In this document: piece after piece, positions 11,961 through 23,670 of the stretch
Numbering within the stretch: the stretch's first letter is position 1
How the letters are laid out: each line of letters begins with the position of its first letter
NCBI RefSeq assembly: GCF_029852145.1
Contig: NC_079975.1
Coordinates: 11,555,264-11,619,263 of the forward strand
From: Microplitis mediator
Taxonomy: Eukaryota; Arthropoda; Insecta; Hymenoptera; Braconidae
Length of the DNA: 64,000 nt
Reading direction: 5' to 3'
The notes under the pieces: generated by a model
Seen by the model: the letters and a program-made list of their open reading frames with translations, nothing else
Told to the model about the DNA's origin: nothing
The model's database searches: none
Position numbers and translations under genes: made by a program

Positions 11961-12814
11961 TGTAAATAACATTACGCAGAAATTATTGAATTTTATGAAC
12001 TTGGATAAAAAAAAAAAAAAAAAAAATTTTACTGTTGAATTACAGAACGTATTGTAATTTTACCATGGAATTTTTTAGTAGTATACAGGAGTTGTTATTT
12101 GGCAGGACGGCATGTTGAATTTAGAAAGGGAACACGCTTAAATTGCAAACGTAGTATGCATTGACGAAAAAATTATGTTGACTCGAGAAATTTTTTTTTT
12201 GAACCAAAAAATTATTTCTGAAATATTATAAGGGGGGAATGTAGAAAAAAAAATGAGGTGAAATTCTGAATTTCAAGTGCAAGTAATAACGTGAAAACAA
12301 TCGAAATTTTTCAAATATGAGGTAGCAAAAATATAGATCTTAGCTAATCGATAGCGTCTAAACCAGCAAGACGAGGAAGCAAAGCCCTGAAAACTATATG
12401 AATGGATAGAAGTTAAAAATCGGTTATTTTTTTTGTATCTTCCTCTCTATTCTTATTTTAGATGGGTTTAGAACTTACTGTTCGTTAAAAATCTTACAGA
12501 CTGCGATAACTTCGAGGTCAGATGACAAACGATGCAGACCATGAAGCTCAGTAGTCCGACGAGGTGTAGCCCCTGGCTGTGTTGTGTTTGAACGCCGAAA
12601 ACAACTGCGTTCGAACGATTGAGCCGGCAAATTTATACTGCTGACCGGGAGGAAAGCACGAGCAAATAAGTTGATCGACCTGGTCACACAAGAGAACGCC
12701 GCGCTGAGTAGGATGTCGAGCATAAGTTAGGGTTCGGAGATATATGAAAATACGGAGGACGATCTGGAGAATATATGAAATAATAAAGATAAATCACTAA
12801 GTTAAGAAAAACAA
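11961..12814. other. Intergenic region with a possible LTR-element tail
   Basis: A run of A at 12008-12026 is followed by AT-rich sequence. At 12230-12240 the string aaggggggaatgtag resembles a polypurine tract followed by an LTR start (TG), and 12460-12730 is less AT-rich, as an LTR promoter region might be. I cannot find a matching second LTR, an end or a target duplication, so this is only a suggestion. No gene is seen. Confidence 0.25.
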
Positions 12815-13214
12815 CCCTCGCAAATTTGAATCACGGTGGAAACACGGTGGGTTTGTTCCATTTTACCACTGTGATTACGCGGTGTATCCACCGTGATTCC
12901 ACGGTGGCTTGACCACTGTGTATACACGGTGTTTCCACTGTAATTACGCGGTGGATACACCGTGGAACCACGGTGGTGAAATAGTACAAAGCCACCGTGG
13001 AATCACGGTGGATACACCGCGTAATCACAGTGGAAACACCGTGTATACACAGTGGTCAAGCCACCGTGGAATCATGGTAGATACACCGTGTAATCACAGT
13101 AGATATACTGTGTGTACCCGGTGGTGAAATGGAACAAACCCACCGTGTAACCATGGTGGATCCACGGTGTTTACACTTCCACGGTGTTTCCACCGTGATT
13201 CAAATCTGCGAGGG
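12815..13214. mobile_element. Foldback element made of CCACCGTG/CACGGTGG palindromic units
   Basis: A 400-bp block begins CCCTCGCAAATTTGAATCAC and ends with its near inverse, GTGATTCAAATCTGCGAGGG. The interior is built of many short inverted units (CACGGTGG, CCACCGTG, GTGTATACAC, GATTACGCGGTG), so it can form nested hairpins at several registers. It is much more GC-rich than its surroundings. No transposase is encoded; open frames inside are by-products of the repeat. It is probably a MITE or foldback transposon. I could not define a target duplication with confidence. Confidence 0.75.
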
Positions 13215-13720
13215 AAGGAGAAAAAAAATAATTTTTTTTTCGTTTTATTGGATATTGTGAAAACTGTTGGATTGATCAATTCCAAAATCTAATCAGCTCT
13301 AGAACTCGATAAAAGCTTCCAATTGCCACCAAGAACGTCTCAAACAGATAATCCGTTCGAAAGATATCGTCGACGAAAGAAACATTAGAAAACAGTTTTT
13401 ACGAATATCGTTGAAACGACTGGACCAATCATTCCCAAAATGTCATCAGCTCTGAACCTTAATAAAACGCGCCGATTGCCACCTCAACCGTCTCAATCGG
13501 ATAATCCGTTCAAGAGATATCGTCGACGAAAGAATGAAAAAAAATCGTTTTTTTTTCATTTTTCGTGAATATTTCGGAAACTATCGAATCGATCAATTCC
13601 AAAATCTGATCAGCTCTAGAACTCAATATAAGCATTCGATTGCTCCGAAGAACGTCCCAATCAGATAATCTGTTCGAGAGATATTGGTGACGGAATAATA
13701 AATGTAATATCTATATCTGC
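13215..13720. repeat. Three-copy tandem repeat, ~170-bp unit
   Basis: Three imperfect copies each carry 'gatcaattccaaaatctgat', 'cagctctagaactcaat', 'cgattgcc', 'aacgtctcaatcagataatc' and 'gttcgagagatat', starting near 13270, 13425 and 13590. A related sequence in opposite orientation lies at 27240-27500. Confidence 0.75.
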
Positions 13721-13959
13721 TTTTTTCATTAAAAAACATCATAATTACCGAACATAATTACTCAAAACTAATATTTTCTTCTTTATATAAGTCATTGAAA
13801 GTGATTGCTCAAAAATCGTCATGTTCGCGGGTATCACGATATACTTACACAATGTAGATACAACGTATCACGTAAATACTTATTTTTGAGCTAATTATTG
13901 AACATAATTGTAAATAAATATATAAAAAACGCTCATGCATTCATTATTTTGGATTATAA

Positions 13960-14285
13960 ATTTTCAAACTTTAACATAAACCGTAACCCTTTTGAGCTTG
14001 AAAAGCTCATAAGAAAAGAGAAACAAAGGTTTTTTCGAGCTCGAAAATGTATTTATACTAATGTTTTCGAGCTCTTGGAGTTCAAAAACAGCGGGAAATT
14101 TAGGGGCTGGCCTGCAGGGCCAACCGATGCCCAGATTTTTTTCGAGGACAACCGTACACAAACGTATTTTCGAGCTTGAAAAGCTCGAAAATGTATTCAC
14201 AATAACGTTTTCGAGGTTCTTGAGCTCGAAAACAGCGGGAAGTTTTAGGGCTGGCCCGCCGGGCAACTGATAGACCGATTTTTTT
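13960..14285. repeat. Dispersed repeat with cgagctcgaaaa palindromes
   Basis: The motif 'tttcgagctcgaaaa' and variants recur, followed twice by 'aacagcgggaa', then 'ttttagggctggcccgc' and 'gggc..accgat'. A reverse-oriented relative lies at 27140-27240. This is a dispersed repeat family; the short open frames in it are not credible genes. Confidence 0.6.
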
Positions 14286-14291
14286 ATATAG

Positions 14292-16165
14292 ATGGGTCAT
14301 TCCACCAAATAAAATTATTTTTACGGGGCGACCCTCGTCGATTTGGTTCTAACTTTGTGGAGTCGTTCTATATATTAAAAAAAAAATTCTCTGAAAATTT
14401 GAGCCTTTTATATGCAGCTGTTTCAAAGTTATGATTTTTTTAATTTTTTAAAAATTTTTGTTTTCAACTTTTTAATTAATTTTTTTGAAGGGAAAATTTT
14501 TTTTTAAAAAATGAGCACATAACAGTTTTTCGTAGGAAAAATTCTCAGCTTTCCAATAAGAATATACATTTTTTATTCTATGTTACAGAAGACCTTTTAA
14601 AATTTGATTAAAGACGAAAAAACGATTTTTATGACTGTGCGGCGCTTGATACATCTAATTTGATATTTTTTTCTGAAAGCTGAGACTTTTTTCCACAAAA
14701 TATGTGATTTTCACGATGTGCATATTTTTTGTTTGAACAAAATCAATAATTATTAAAATGCAAGTCGTTGATTTTATAGTTTTAACAAACTGTAATAGTT
14801 CATTGTGTGGCAAGAGATGAAACAAAACGATGTCAGACGAAAGTAAAGTAGGCTGCCCGAGCCGTAGGCAAAAGCTGACAGTAACTGCAATCTGAAGTTG
14901 TGTTTCATCTAGTGTTACACACTATTTTTTTCATGATTACCTGCATTGAAAATTATTATCAGTGTCAGCAGCTAGTTAGAATCAAGTTATATGAAGACCA
15001 ATGGTGTGATCAACCATTAGTGTACGCCTAACTTATGATTTGCAATTTATAACGAAACAGAAACCATAAATACTATTTATTATGCACACAAATTCTTATA
15101 AAACTTGATTACAAAGTCAGAACTGTCATTAACGCAGATGACATCAATAGTCTGAAATCACTATTGAACAAAACACAAGAATCAAAGTTCAAATTACTAA
15201 TTCCTAGACTTGAACCATTGATGCTGGTATCATGAAAAATCGTTTTATAATTTTTGTTTTTAGAGCTTTACTGCAGATACGTACCCGAAAACATATCCTC
15301 ACACCGCAAAATTTATACATCCGGATATTCAAAATTTTACCAGCGTTGATTTCACTGTTATCACCAACTCTTATTAAAAGAAACGACTTAAAACGATTGG
15401 AAAAAAAATTTTAAATACTTTTTAATGCTTTTGAATACTTTTCATACTTTTGAATCACCCTTTTTATGGGCATTTAACATTACAAATCGTTTCGAATCGT
15501 TTCGTTTAATTAGGGAATGATGACTTTTTCTAAAAATAAATGTTTTAGACGTACGATACTTGGAGTTAAAAACGGTGAAAGAAACACAAGCAGTGCACCC
15601 TATCTCACCTATTGTTGATAGCTTAAGATATATATGTGTTAAAAATGTATCAACATTCTCAAAACAAATAAGAATTAACGTTTTTTAATCGTAGAGAGTT
15701 TATATTTTATTTGATTTTGTTCAAACAAAAAATATGCACATCGTGAAAATCACATATTTTGTGGGAAAAAGTCTCAGCTTTCAGAAAAAAATATCAAATT
15801 AGATGTATCAAGCGCCGCACAGTCATAAAAATCGTTTTTTCGTCTTTAATCGAATTTTAAAAGGTCTTCTGTAACATAGAATAAAAAATGTATATTCTTA
15901 TTGGAAAGCTGAGAATTTTTCCTCCGAAAAACTGTTATGTGCTCATTTTTTAAAAAAAAATTTTCCCTTCAAAAAAATTAATGAAAAAGTTGAAAACAAA
16001 AATTTTTAAAAAATTAAAAAAATCATAACTTTGAAACAGCTGCATATAAAAGGCTCAAATTTTCAGAGAATTTTTTTTTTAATATATAGAACGACTCCAC
16101 AAAGTTTGAACCAAATCGACGAGGGTCGCCCGGTAAAAATAATTTTATTTGGTGGAATGACCCAT
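14292..16165. mobile_element. Element with 455-bp inverted arms
   Basis: Arms 14292-14746 and 15711-16165 are equal in length and almost perfectly inverted, both ending in ATGGGTCATTCCACCAAAT. A ~960-bp interior separates them. The interior (14747-15710) shows no convincing coding region; its only open frame above 55 codons (15232-15414) is not recognisable. This looks like a non-autonomous long-TIR DNA transposon. I could not settle the target duplication. Confidence 0.8.
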
Positions 16166-16665
16166 ATACATTATAGATTTTCTTAAGTAGTAATTACACA
16201 TATACGTAAATTGTGGCTAGAATTCAAAAAAAAAATAATAAGCCGTAACAATAGCCGGAGCCCAGTACTAATTAACAAATTGCATAAAATAGACGGCAGA
16301 ACATGTACGATTTTAAGGGGAATTTTTTTTCATGACCTTAAACTTTTAAAGATATTAAATGTTTCCTTAAATTACGATGAGCTTCAAATGAGAAAAGCGC
16401 TGCTTTGAAGAATAAGAAAATCATTGTTAGGAATATTTCCTGGAAAATTCATGGTCTATGAAGCAATTAAGAAATATAGTTGTCGGAATTTTTTTCAGTC
16501 AGAGTTGTCGATGCATTTTTAAAGAACCGCCTACTTAGTTTAAAAATACAATTTTAATTCTAAAATAAAGCTTTCTGGAAGACAAAAAAATGAATTTTTG
16601 TTGGAAATTTTTTTTTATTAGTTCTTTAAATAAGAGGAACTGTTGTTGAAATTTTGAGTTAAAAT
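16166..16665. other. Spacer, nothing recognised
   Basis: AT-rich sequence with no repeat or gene signal I can support. Confidence 0.4.
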
Positions 16666-17479
16666 TGTAGGGTTGTAGGTAGTACAAACAGTTAAATTTA
16701 AAATTCGGTTGATAAAGCGAAGACCTTATCTTTGTTACGAAGTTGCCTCGTGCGCCTCTGCCATCATGTGACCCCAGGTAATATCACGTGGGACAGTGCG
16801 TCGGCACGTCTATATAACGGAGCGCGATCAATCAAATATCAGCTTTTTGGTACCGGCTTTAGTTTAGAATCCTTGTAATATTCTAAACAGTCGTTGCAAT
16901 CAATCCAGTAGTGCTGCATTACAGTTAGTTAATCAGCAGTAAATTAACAGTTAGTTTAATTTACCTCAGATTGAGCTCAATTTACACTTAGTTAAATTGA
17001 GAAACGCTCCCGTTATTAATTACGGTTATTAATTAATAATACCGAAAAGTGTGTGTGAAGTGGCATTAATTAAGCTTTTCTCTTAATAAAATCTTAATTA
17101 ATAATTGATACCAGTGTTCGAGTGAATTCACCTGTTATCCTGCCCACCTTTATCGTTAAGGCGTTATAATCGCATACTCATCAGGTCCAGCCAGTCCAAG
17201 GTCATCAGGGACATCACCATCGCTCCGAACTACGATCTAGGCTAAGTACTAGTGTTAGTTTAGATTTGTAAGGCCAGTTCGGGTATAAAATTAATTAAAT
17301 AATAATAAATAAGAGTCTCATGGGTCTGAGTAACTAGGGTAACCCACGAAAAGGCTGTTCCAACATCTTGTACAGTTTTGAACGGCAACCCACCGTTTCA
17401 GCTTATAAAATTAAACAATCATATTTTAGAAAATTGAATAAAGGAAAGTTTTACCCGAATTTCCCGAGTGATCCTTACA
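16666..17479 (+). mobile_element. Possible LTR or LTR fragment
   Basis: The block has LTR-like order: a less AT-rich upstream part, a TATA box in 'ctatataacggagcg' near 16810, then an AATAAA signal near 17439, and ends TGTAG...CTTACA. The flanks do not give a clear 4-6-bp duplication, so it could be a fragment or a host promoter. No coding region is linked to it. Confidence 0.35.
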
Positions 17480-18098
17480 AATTAAAAGCACGTATCGAGA
17501 ATTATTAATCTGGTAAATCGATTTTGCAAGAAATATTTGAAATTTTATGGTATTTTATTCACATGTCGTAAGGAGGAAAATAAAGATACTTACCTGAAAA
17601 TTACACCGTAACTAGGAATATTGCATAGAAACAATTGCGTAAGGAAATTAGCGTATCGCATAGAGTATATGTGTGGTAAATATTGTTGAACCAGCAGTCT
17701 GGTCTGGGAATCGATGATATTTTCCTTTTGTTGTTCGTGTGGAAAATACTCGAATGAAATAAGGTTTGGTGTGGATGGAGAGATGGTACTTTTTTTTGTC
17801 AATCAAATGAGGAAGTCGAATTAGCGGGTATGATTTGATTAGTCGGAAGAAGTCAGTTAAGTGGACTTAGAAATTGTTTCGTCTCCTCGCTCTCCTGCTC
17901 CTTTCCTTTTGTCTTTTCCGATGTTAATTTAAGCCCATTGAAAAGAAAAAAAAAAACGGTGTATAATAATTATTTTAAGATAGATAGTAAAGTAATAAAT
18001 AATATTTCGAATAATAGGATGAATCAATGGAATTATGCACAGTCACGATTAATGATAATACTCGGTTTCGCTAGATGACAGAGGGTGAAAGTGGTAAG

Positions 18099-18133
<35 letters not shown>

Positions 18134-18189
18134 AATCGCGAAGTATTGTAGAATTTTGCTAATTCACAAAAGATTTGTTTGAACACAGG
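17480..18189. other. Spacer upstream of the glycoprotein relic; (AT)n at 18101-18130
   Basis: No gene recognised. A microsatellite of about 15 AT units lies at 18101-18130. The segment may be decayed remains of the element that once carried the glycoprotein. Confidence 0.4.
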
Positions 18190-19130
18190 ATGGAGCGAAA
18201 GAGTAGAATGGTACTGCTTGCAATAATCCTGTTGGCTCAACCCCTACAAGCAATATTGGGGTACGATTGCGGAGGCATATCTATGAACGTCACCATCATA
18301 TCGGCAAAAATAAGGTGGGCGAGTGTGACATACCGTTGAAAAATCCAGAGGAAAAGTCGGTATCACTTCAATTACTTCAGTTAGCAGAATTCAGTAATAC
18401 GGAAGTGTTTGAATGTCGGGTAGAAATAAATCGGGTGATAACATATTGTGGAGATTGGTATCATGCATTCGTAGTGACAACAAGAAGAAGAGAATATATT
18501 TATGAATTAGAATACAGGCAGTGAAAAAGGTCACAGGAGACTGGAACTACTACGGTGAATGAGAAATGTACAGGAACACAATCTACTGCCCCGTTTGGCA
18601 CCTGGGATCACGTGATTGTGGAGCTGACCGTTAGAATAACGGTATGGAATTGTTTTGCCACAGTGGAACGTACGAGCAATAAGGTAGTTCTTAGCAGTGG
18701 AGCGAGAGGTGACTGGGCTGAAGAAGGGTGCATAGATCAAACGGGAGGTAACTCATTTTGGGGGGTCATAAGAGAAGAATCGTGTCAAACAGCGAGTCAC
18801 ATAATTTTGTACGAGGGACCTGGCACGCTATTGTCCAGAGGAAAAGAAGAACCAGAAATCTATATGATCAATACAGAAGATAAAACATTTGCCCTATCGA
18901 AAAAAATTGAGAAGAAAATATGTGGTTACACTTCGAAACAAACGGAACATTCTAAATTATTAATTAAGGTACTTAAACCAGGTGAAGAAACAGCGAAAGT
19001 AAAATCAATCTCGACACAAGATTTTGACATATTTACGTACATAAATTCGAAATTTGTGTATGTAAAAAAACCTATTAAACGACAAATGAAAAAATTTTTT
19101 TGGCGTTTTCTGATTCTTATAAGTAGCTAA
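18190..19130 (+). pseudogene. Chuvirus-like envelope glycoprotein relic
   Basis: The reading frame opens at ATG 18190 with a signal-peptide-like hydrophobic stretch (MVLLAIILLAQPLQA) followed by YDCGG. A frameshift near 18305-18317 moves homology to another frame, which runs to an in-frame TGA at 18522-18524 and then continues in that same frame to 19130, where it stops short. Features such as VGECDIPL, LQLLQLAEF, GGNSFWGV and EESC match what I recall of glycoproteins of chuvirus-like negative-strand viruses, which insect BEL/Pao and gypsy elements have captured as env. Only about half of a usual glycoprotein remains and no transmembrane anchor is seen. It is non-functional as it stands. Family assignment is from memory and moderate. 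Confidence 0.6.
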
Positions 19131-19489
19131 CTATGCGTCATAGGATTAATTGGCAGGCATTTTTTTGTAGGTAGTTGAATTCTCTACAAAAAAAGTTTCT
19201 TGTCATTTTGTGATAAATCTATTTTTTCAAAAGTAATTTGAGGTTGAAGTCGAATTCATATTAAATTTTGAGATCTTTTTACTTTTCCGATAAAACTATC
19301 AGACCTATTACAAAATATTACAGAGCCTTTTTTGTAGACAATTTTATTTCCTAGAAGTTATTTTTAATAAAGTTTTTTCGAACTCCGCATTGTTTTCCGT
19401 ATATTTTCATTTCAATGTCAAGCTCTTAACATCGATCAGAAGACTATTTTTAACACGTCCGTAAAGCCAGCATTGTCATTTGAGCAGAA
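19131..19489. other. Spacer, nothing recognised
   Basis: AT-rich sequence between the glycoprotein relic and the satellite region, with no supported feature. Confidence 0.4.
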
Positions 19490-20044
19490 TCTCACAGTTC
19501 TTATTTATTAATTTAGTGCTAATTGAGTGCCAATTTAATGCCGGTGTACGGACTTTAGTGCTATATTTGGATCTGAGAAAATTAGTACAATGCTAGCTTC
19601 TCTGCAAGCTAGCATTGTACCATGGAAAAGTACAAATAAACGCTGCATAGAGAATTGGCTCATAGCTGCATAATTAGTGCTCATCAAGTGCTGTCGATCC
19701 AGCTTAAGAGAATGCTTAAAAGAATTTTCGAACATATTTAACATACCTAACAATGCTAGTTCGACAATCACTAAGTATGGAGCGACCGGAATCAAGGGAT
19801 TTGAATCGCTGCGCAAATGTATGTCGCAACAAGAATTAAGTGTTCGTTGAGTGCTGTCGATTCAGCTCGAGAGTATGCATTAAAAAAATTTTTAAACGTT
19901 TTTAATGTGCATACGACGCTAGATTGACTATTACCGAGCATGGAGCGGGCGGAATCAAGAGATATAAATCGCTGCGCACATTTATGTCGTAAAGAGAATT
20001 AAGTGCTCATAAGGTGCTGTCTATCCAGCTGGAGAGTATGCATT
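19490..20044. repeat. Satellite block, ~165-bp monomers, with hairpin
   Basis: Monomers share 'atggagcgg.cggaatcaag', 'gatttgaatcgctgcgca', 'gtgctcattaagtgctgtcg', 'cagctcgagagtatgcatt' and 'aaaaaatttttaaacgttt'. The boxes recur near 19677, 19843 and 20005. The start holds a perfect hairpin, gtacaatgctagctt with its inverse around a 6-base loop (19585-19620). The block is cut by the solo LTR at 20045 and resumes at 21231. Confidence 0.8.
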
Positions 20045-21226
20045 TGTTATATCCGGCTTGCCGTATATTTAAAGGGGCCTCTTTGCCGCGCTCGCTGCAA
20101 AGTGCAGCGTTAACAATTTTAGGGATAGCAACTTCAGCCAACACCTCGTTGCACGTCGTCAACGATTCCTCCAATCAGGAAATTACACTTGACTGTATTC
20201 TAAATTCATCCAATTACATATTTTAAATTATTCCCTCCAGAACCGCGAACCGAGGTGATAAAAACAACGAACACCAAAGTGCGGCAGCCTATGACGCTTG
20301 AGAAGTTAATGTATCTTCCTTGCTGGCCCGCGTGAGTTCTAAATCGTGTTACGTTTAGGCAACCCTCTTTTCTATTTTCTATTTCTTTTAAACTGATTAG
20401 TTCATATTTGTTAAATAAATCTAAACAGTCAAGTTACTACAAAATCCCAAGGGAAGATCGTCTCGATATTGCACTCGAGGAGGCGTGGCCAGTTGTTCGT
20501 TACCGTAAAATTTCAATTAAAAATTGTCTTTTCAAAATTATATTTTCTTTTCCAAAAATCACCACACGCACCGTGGGTGATTTTGATAATAATTGTTAAG
20601 TGATCAACAGCGATTCTTGCCTGAGTGAATTGCTGGAGTCGGGGATTCTTACCGAACTCATATGAGCTGAAGACTCAACAAATTCAAAGTGTAAAACCTG
20701 TAAGTTTAAGTTCTAATAGTTAAGTGCAATCTTTAGAGATTTAAGTGAAAGAAAAGAACCTTAGTGTTAAGAACAATTTAACATCTGGTGAACTGAGTAC
20801 GGCGAGCCCATAGGGAAATATTGAATAAACATTCATCATTGGGAAAAACCTGCATATTAGATTATTTCTAATATTAAGAACCGCATCCCTTTTTCCTAAA
20901 CCAATTCATCTTTCGACCAGGGACCAACAGAAGCCGTACCCAAGAGTTTGCAGTCCAAAGGCTACAAAGACCAACTCACAAGTAAGCAGCAAACAACGAA
21001 AGGTAGGTGAAGTTACCAAATTCTTTAATACATTGCATCCAAATTCTGCATCGAATACACAGAGGGGCCCCCACGGGGTTAATCGTTCGAGTTCTCACAA
21101 TAAAAATAAAACCTAGAGCTAATCCTCTAGGAAAATCATCCTGTTTGCCCGGTGCCTCCCACTTGAGGCCCACGCGACCATTTCCAATAATTAATTATTA
21201 TTAATTAATTAAATCCGGACATAACA
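20045..21226 (+). mobile_element. Solo LTR, 1182 bp, with CATT target duplication
   Basis: The LTR starts TGTTATATCCGG and ends CCGGACATAACA, an 11-12-bp imperfect inverted terminus, and is flanked by CATT at 20041-20044 and 21227-21230. It lies inside the satellite. An AATAAA lies near 20822 ('ttgaataaacattc'). No internal coding region is present, so a full element was probably lost by LTR-LTR recombination. Four-base duplications fit Ty3/gypsy integration. Short open frames inside it are not genes. Confidence 0.85.
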
Positions 21227-21230
21227 CATT

Positions 21231-21660
21231 AAACAAATTTTTATAGATATTTAACATACCTAAAAATGCTAGCTCGACGATTACCAAGCATACACTGGTC
21301 AGAATCAAAAGATTTAAATCGCTGCGCACATTTTTGTCGCAGAGAGAATTGAGTGCTCATTAAGTGCTGTTAATCCAGCTCACGAGCATGCAGTAAAAAA
21401 ATTTTTCAACGTTTTTAATGTACATACAATGCGAGATTGTCGACCACCGAGCATGGAGCGGGCGGAATCAAGAGATTTAAATCGCTGCGCACATTTTTGG
21501 CTCAACAAAATTAAGTGCTCATTAAGTACTGTCGATTCAGCTCAAGAGTATGCATTACAAAAATGTTCAATCATATTTAGTCTAGTCGACAAATTGAAAA
21601 TTGTCCAAAATAGAGATACTGCTCTTAAAATTAGGTGCGATAGCTCACTGGATCCGGAAT
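21231..21660. repeat. Continuation of the ~165-bp satellite
   Basis: Two more monomers with 'gtgctcattaagtgctg' near 21352 and 21516. The 77-codon open frame here is a property of the repeat and recurs in inverse at 26573-26806. Confidence 0.75.
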
Positions 21661-23670
21661 GACGCCTAGAAAAATGTCCTAAAAGTGTGTATTAGCACGT
21701 AAAAAATTGCAAAAGTTATAAACAATTAAAGCCGAAAAAAAGAAGGCATTTCGTTTTTTGCCAATATTTCATAGACTATTAATATTTAAAAAATCTTACA
21801 AAAAGATTCTTAAAGAGGAGGAAATTTCCAATAAAAAACTCCGACTCCCCGGATTTCTATCTCCATTATTTATAACTTTAATGTAACGCTGAAAATGGGT
21901 CTCCGCGCGACATTTTTAGGTTGCGCGCGCGGCGTCAAAAGCGAGTAAGACACATTAATTAATTTATTTAAGGTATTAAATATTTTTTTTTTAATTTGAA
22001 AAAATTATGGTGTATTCTGAACGCTTTAAATAATTTATTCCCGTTGGAAATTTTACTTAAAGTTAATTTTTCATCAAGTTGAACGATTGTTAACTAACGA
22101 AATTTTCTCGAACTTACGTCTTCATTATAAATGAAAAAAAATGTTAAAATAATTGTCGTATGAATTTTTCGCTTCGTGGAGCCTTTCTTACATACATACT
22201 CAACAAGATCACGCCACAAAAGTTTGAAAAATATTCATACTTTGTTTATAATAATTTTTCTACTTGAACAAAAACTAAAAAATCCAAGTAATGATGTTAA
22301 AAAAAATTGTTTTTTTCTTAATCATCATATTATCGATTTTTGATTGATACAAGATATTAATTGCATTGCAAAAAAAATTTTTGCCACTATTTGTTGACAA
22401 ATTTTTTATAAACAAATTGATTATTTCAATATTTTTTCAAAATTTTTTTTCACTAATTTATTACACAGCAAATATAATGATTTAAAAAAAAAATTTTCCT
22501 TAATAACAATTTTTATTTGTTTATAATTCTTTTTTTTATATTTCTATTATTTAAATAATAAGTTAAGTAATTATTTTGTATCTAAGAATCATAATTGACA
22601 GTCCTCTATAAAGTAACAAAAAAAAATTTTTTTTTTATCAACAATTCCATTGTTTATTAACTTACCAATTTGTTATAAACAAATTTTTAATTTTGTTATA
22701 TTTTTTTTCTGAAACTTCTAAAAATAACAAAAACAACCACATATAACAAAGTATAGAAAAAAATTTTTTTCAATTTTTTATTGTACTTTTAAAAAACACG
22801 TGCTACAAAAGTTGCAGCGGCTGCTTCATTTATCTACGAAAAAACTAATATAACGTTTAAACTATTAGGGATACGAAAATAAACATTCAGGACAATTTTA
22901 TAAAGGATTAAACGATCTTTCAAATGAGCTATTAAAAAACTTTTTAGTTATTGCTAATCTATTGTCATCAATTTTTTAAAAAGTTAAATGCCGTTTTTTC
23001 TGTTTTACGGTTCTCTTACTAGTTAGAAACTACGAGACTTCAACAAACATCGAAAAAAATATTAGTTTTTATAAACAAATGCACATAACAAACTCATTTG
23101 GCAGAATCGCACAATTTTTATTTATTAATTTAGTGCTAATTTAGTGCCAATTTAATGCCGGTGTACGGAATTTGGTGCTATTTTTGGATCTGAGAAAATT
23201 AGTACAATGCTAGCTTCTCTGCAAGCTAGCATTATACCTTGGAAAAATACAAATTAACGCTGCATAGAAAATTGGCTCATAGCTGCATAATTAGTGCTCA
23301 TTAAGTGCTGTCGATCCAGCTTAAGAGAATGCTTAAAAGAATTTTCGAACATATTTAACATACCTAACAATGCTAGTTCGACAATCACTAAGCATGGAGC
23401 GGCCGGAATCGAAAGTGGTCAGTACCGAAAATACTGAGTGGTCAGTATCGAAAGTTTTGAATCGCTGCCGGTCGGTACAGCTGAATAGTCTAAATGAACG
23501 AAAAAAAACTTATAGATTTATTATATCTTACAATGCTTGCTTGACGATTACTAAGCAGAAAACAGTTGGAATCGAGGGATTTGATTCACTACCTACGTTT
23601 TGGTCGAAAATAGGATTAAGTTCTCATTTAGTGCTGTTGAAACAGTTGAAGAGTGTACATTAAATAAAGT
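21256..23670 (+). repeat. Left arm of a 2.4-kb near-perfect palindrome
   Basis: This 2415-bp arm is the reverse complement of 24565-26979. The coordinates mirror exactly around 24117.5 (for example 21429 with 26806, and 23370 with 24865), so there are no net indels. I noticed two base differences. The arm holds satellite monomers at both ends and, in the middle, a ~1.4-kb AT-rich stretch (21.7-23.1 kb) with a short GC-rich piece (gcgcgcgcggcg near 21925). Confidence 0.93.

Noticed and set aside
12831..13127. Opposing open frames of 65-72 codons rich in Thr/Val/His/Arg
   Set aside because: They are translations of the CCACCGTG palindromic repeat and repeat with its units; no gene signal.
16666..17479. 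Treating this as a proven solo LTR
   Set aside because: TATA, AATAAA and TG/CA ends are present, but no target duplication could be matched, so it is listed only as possible.
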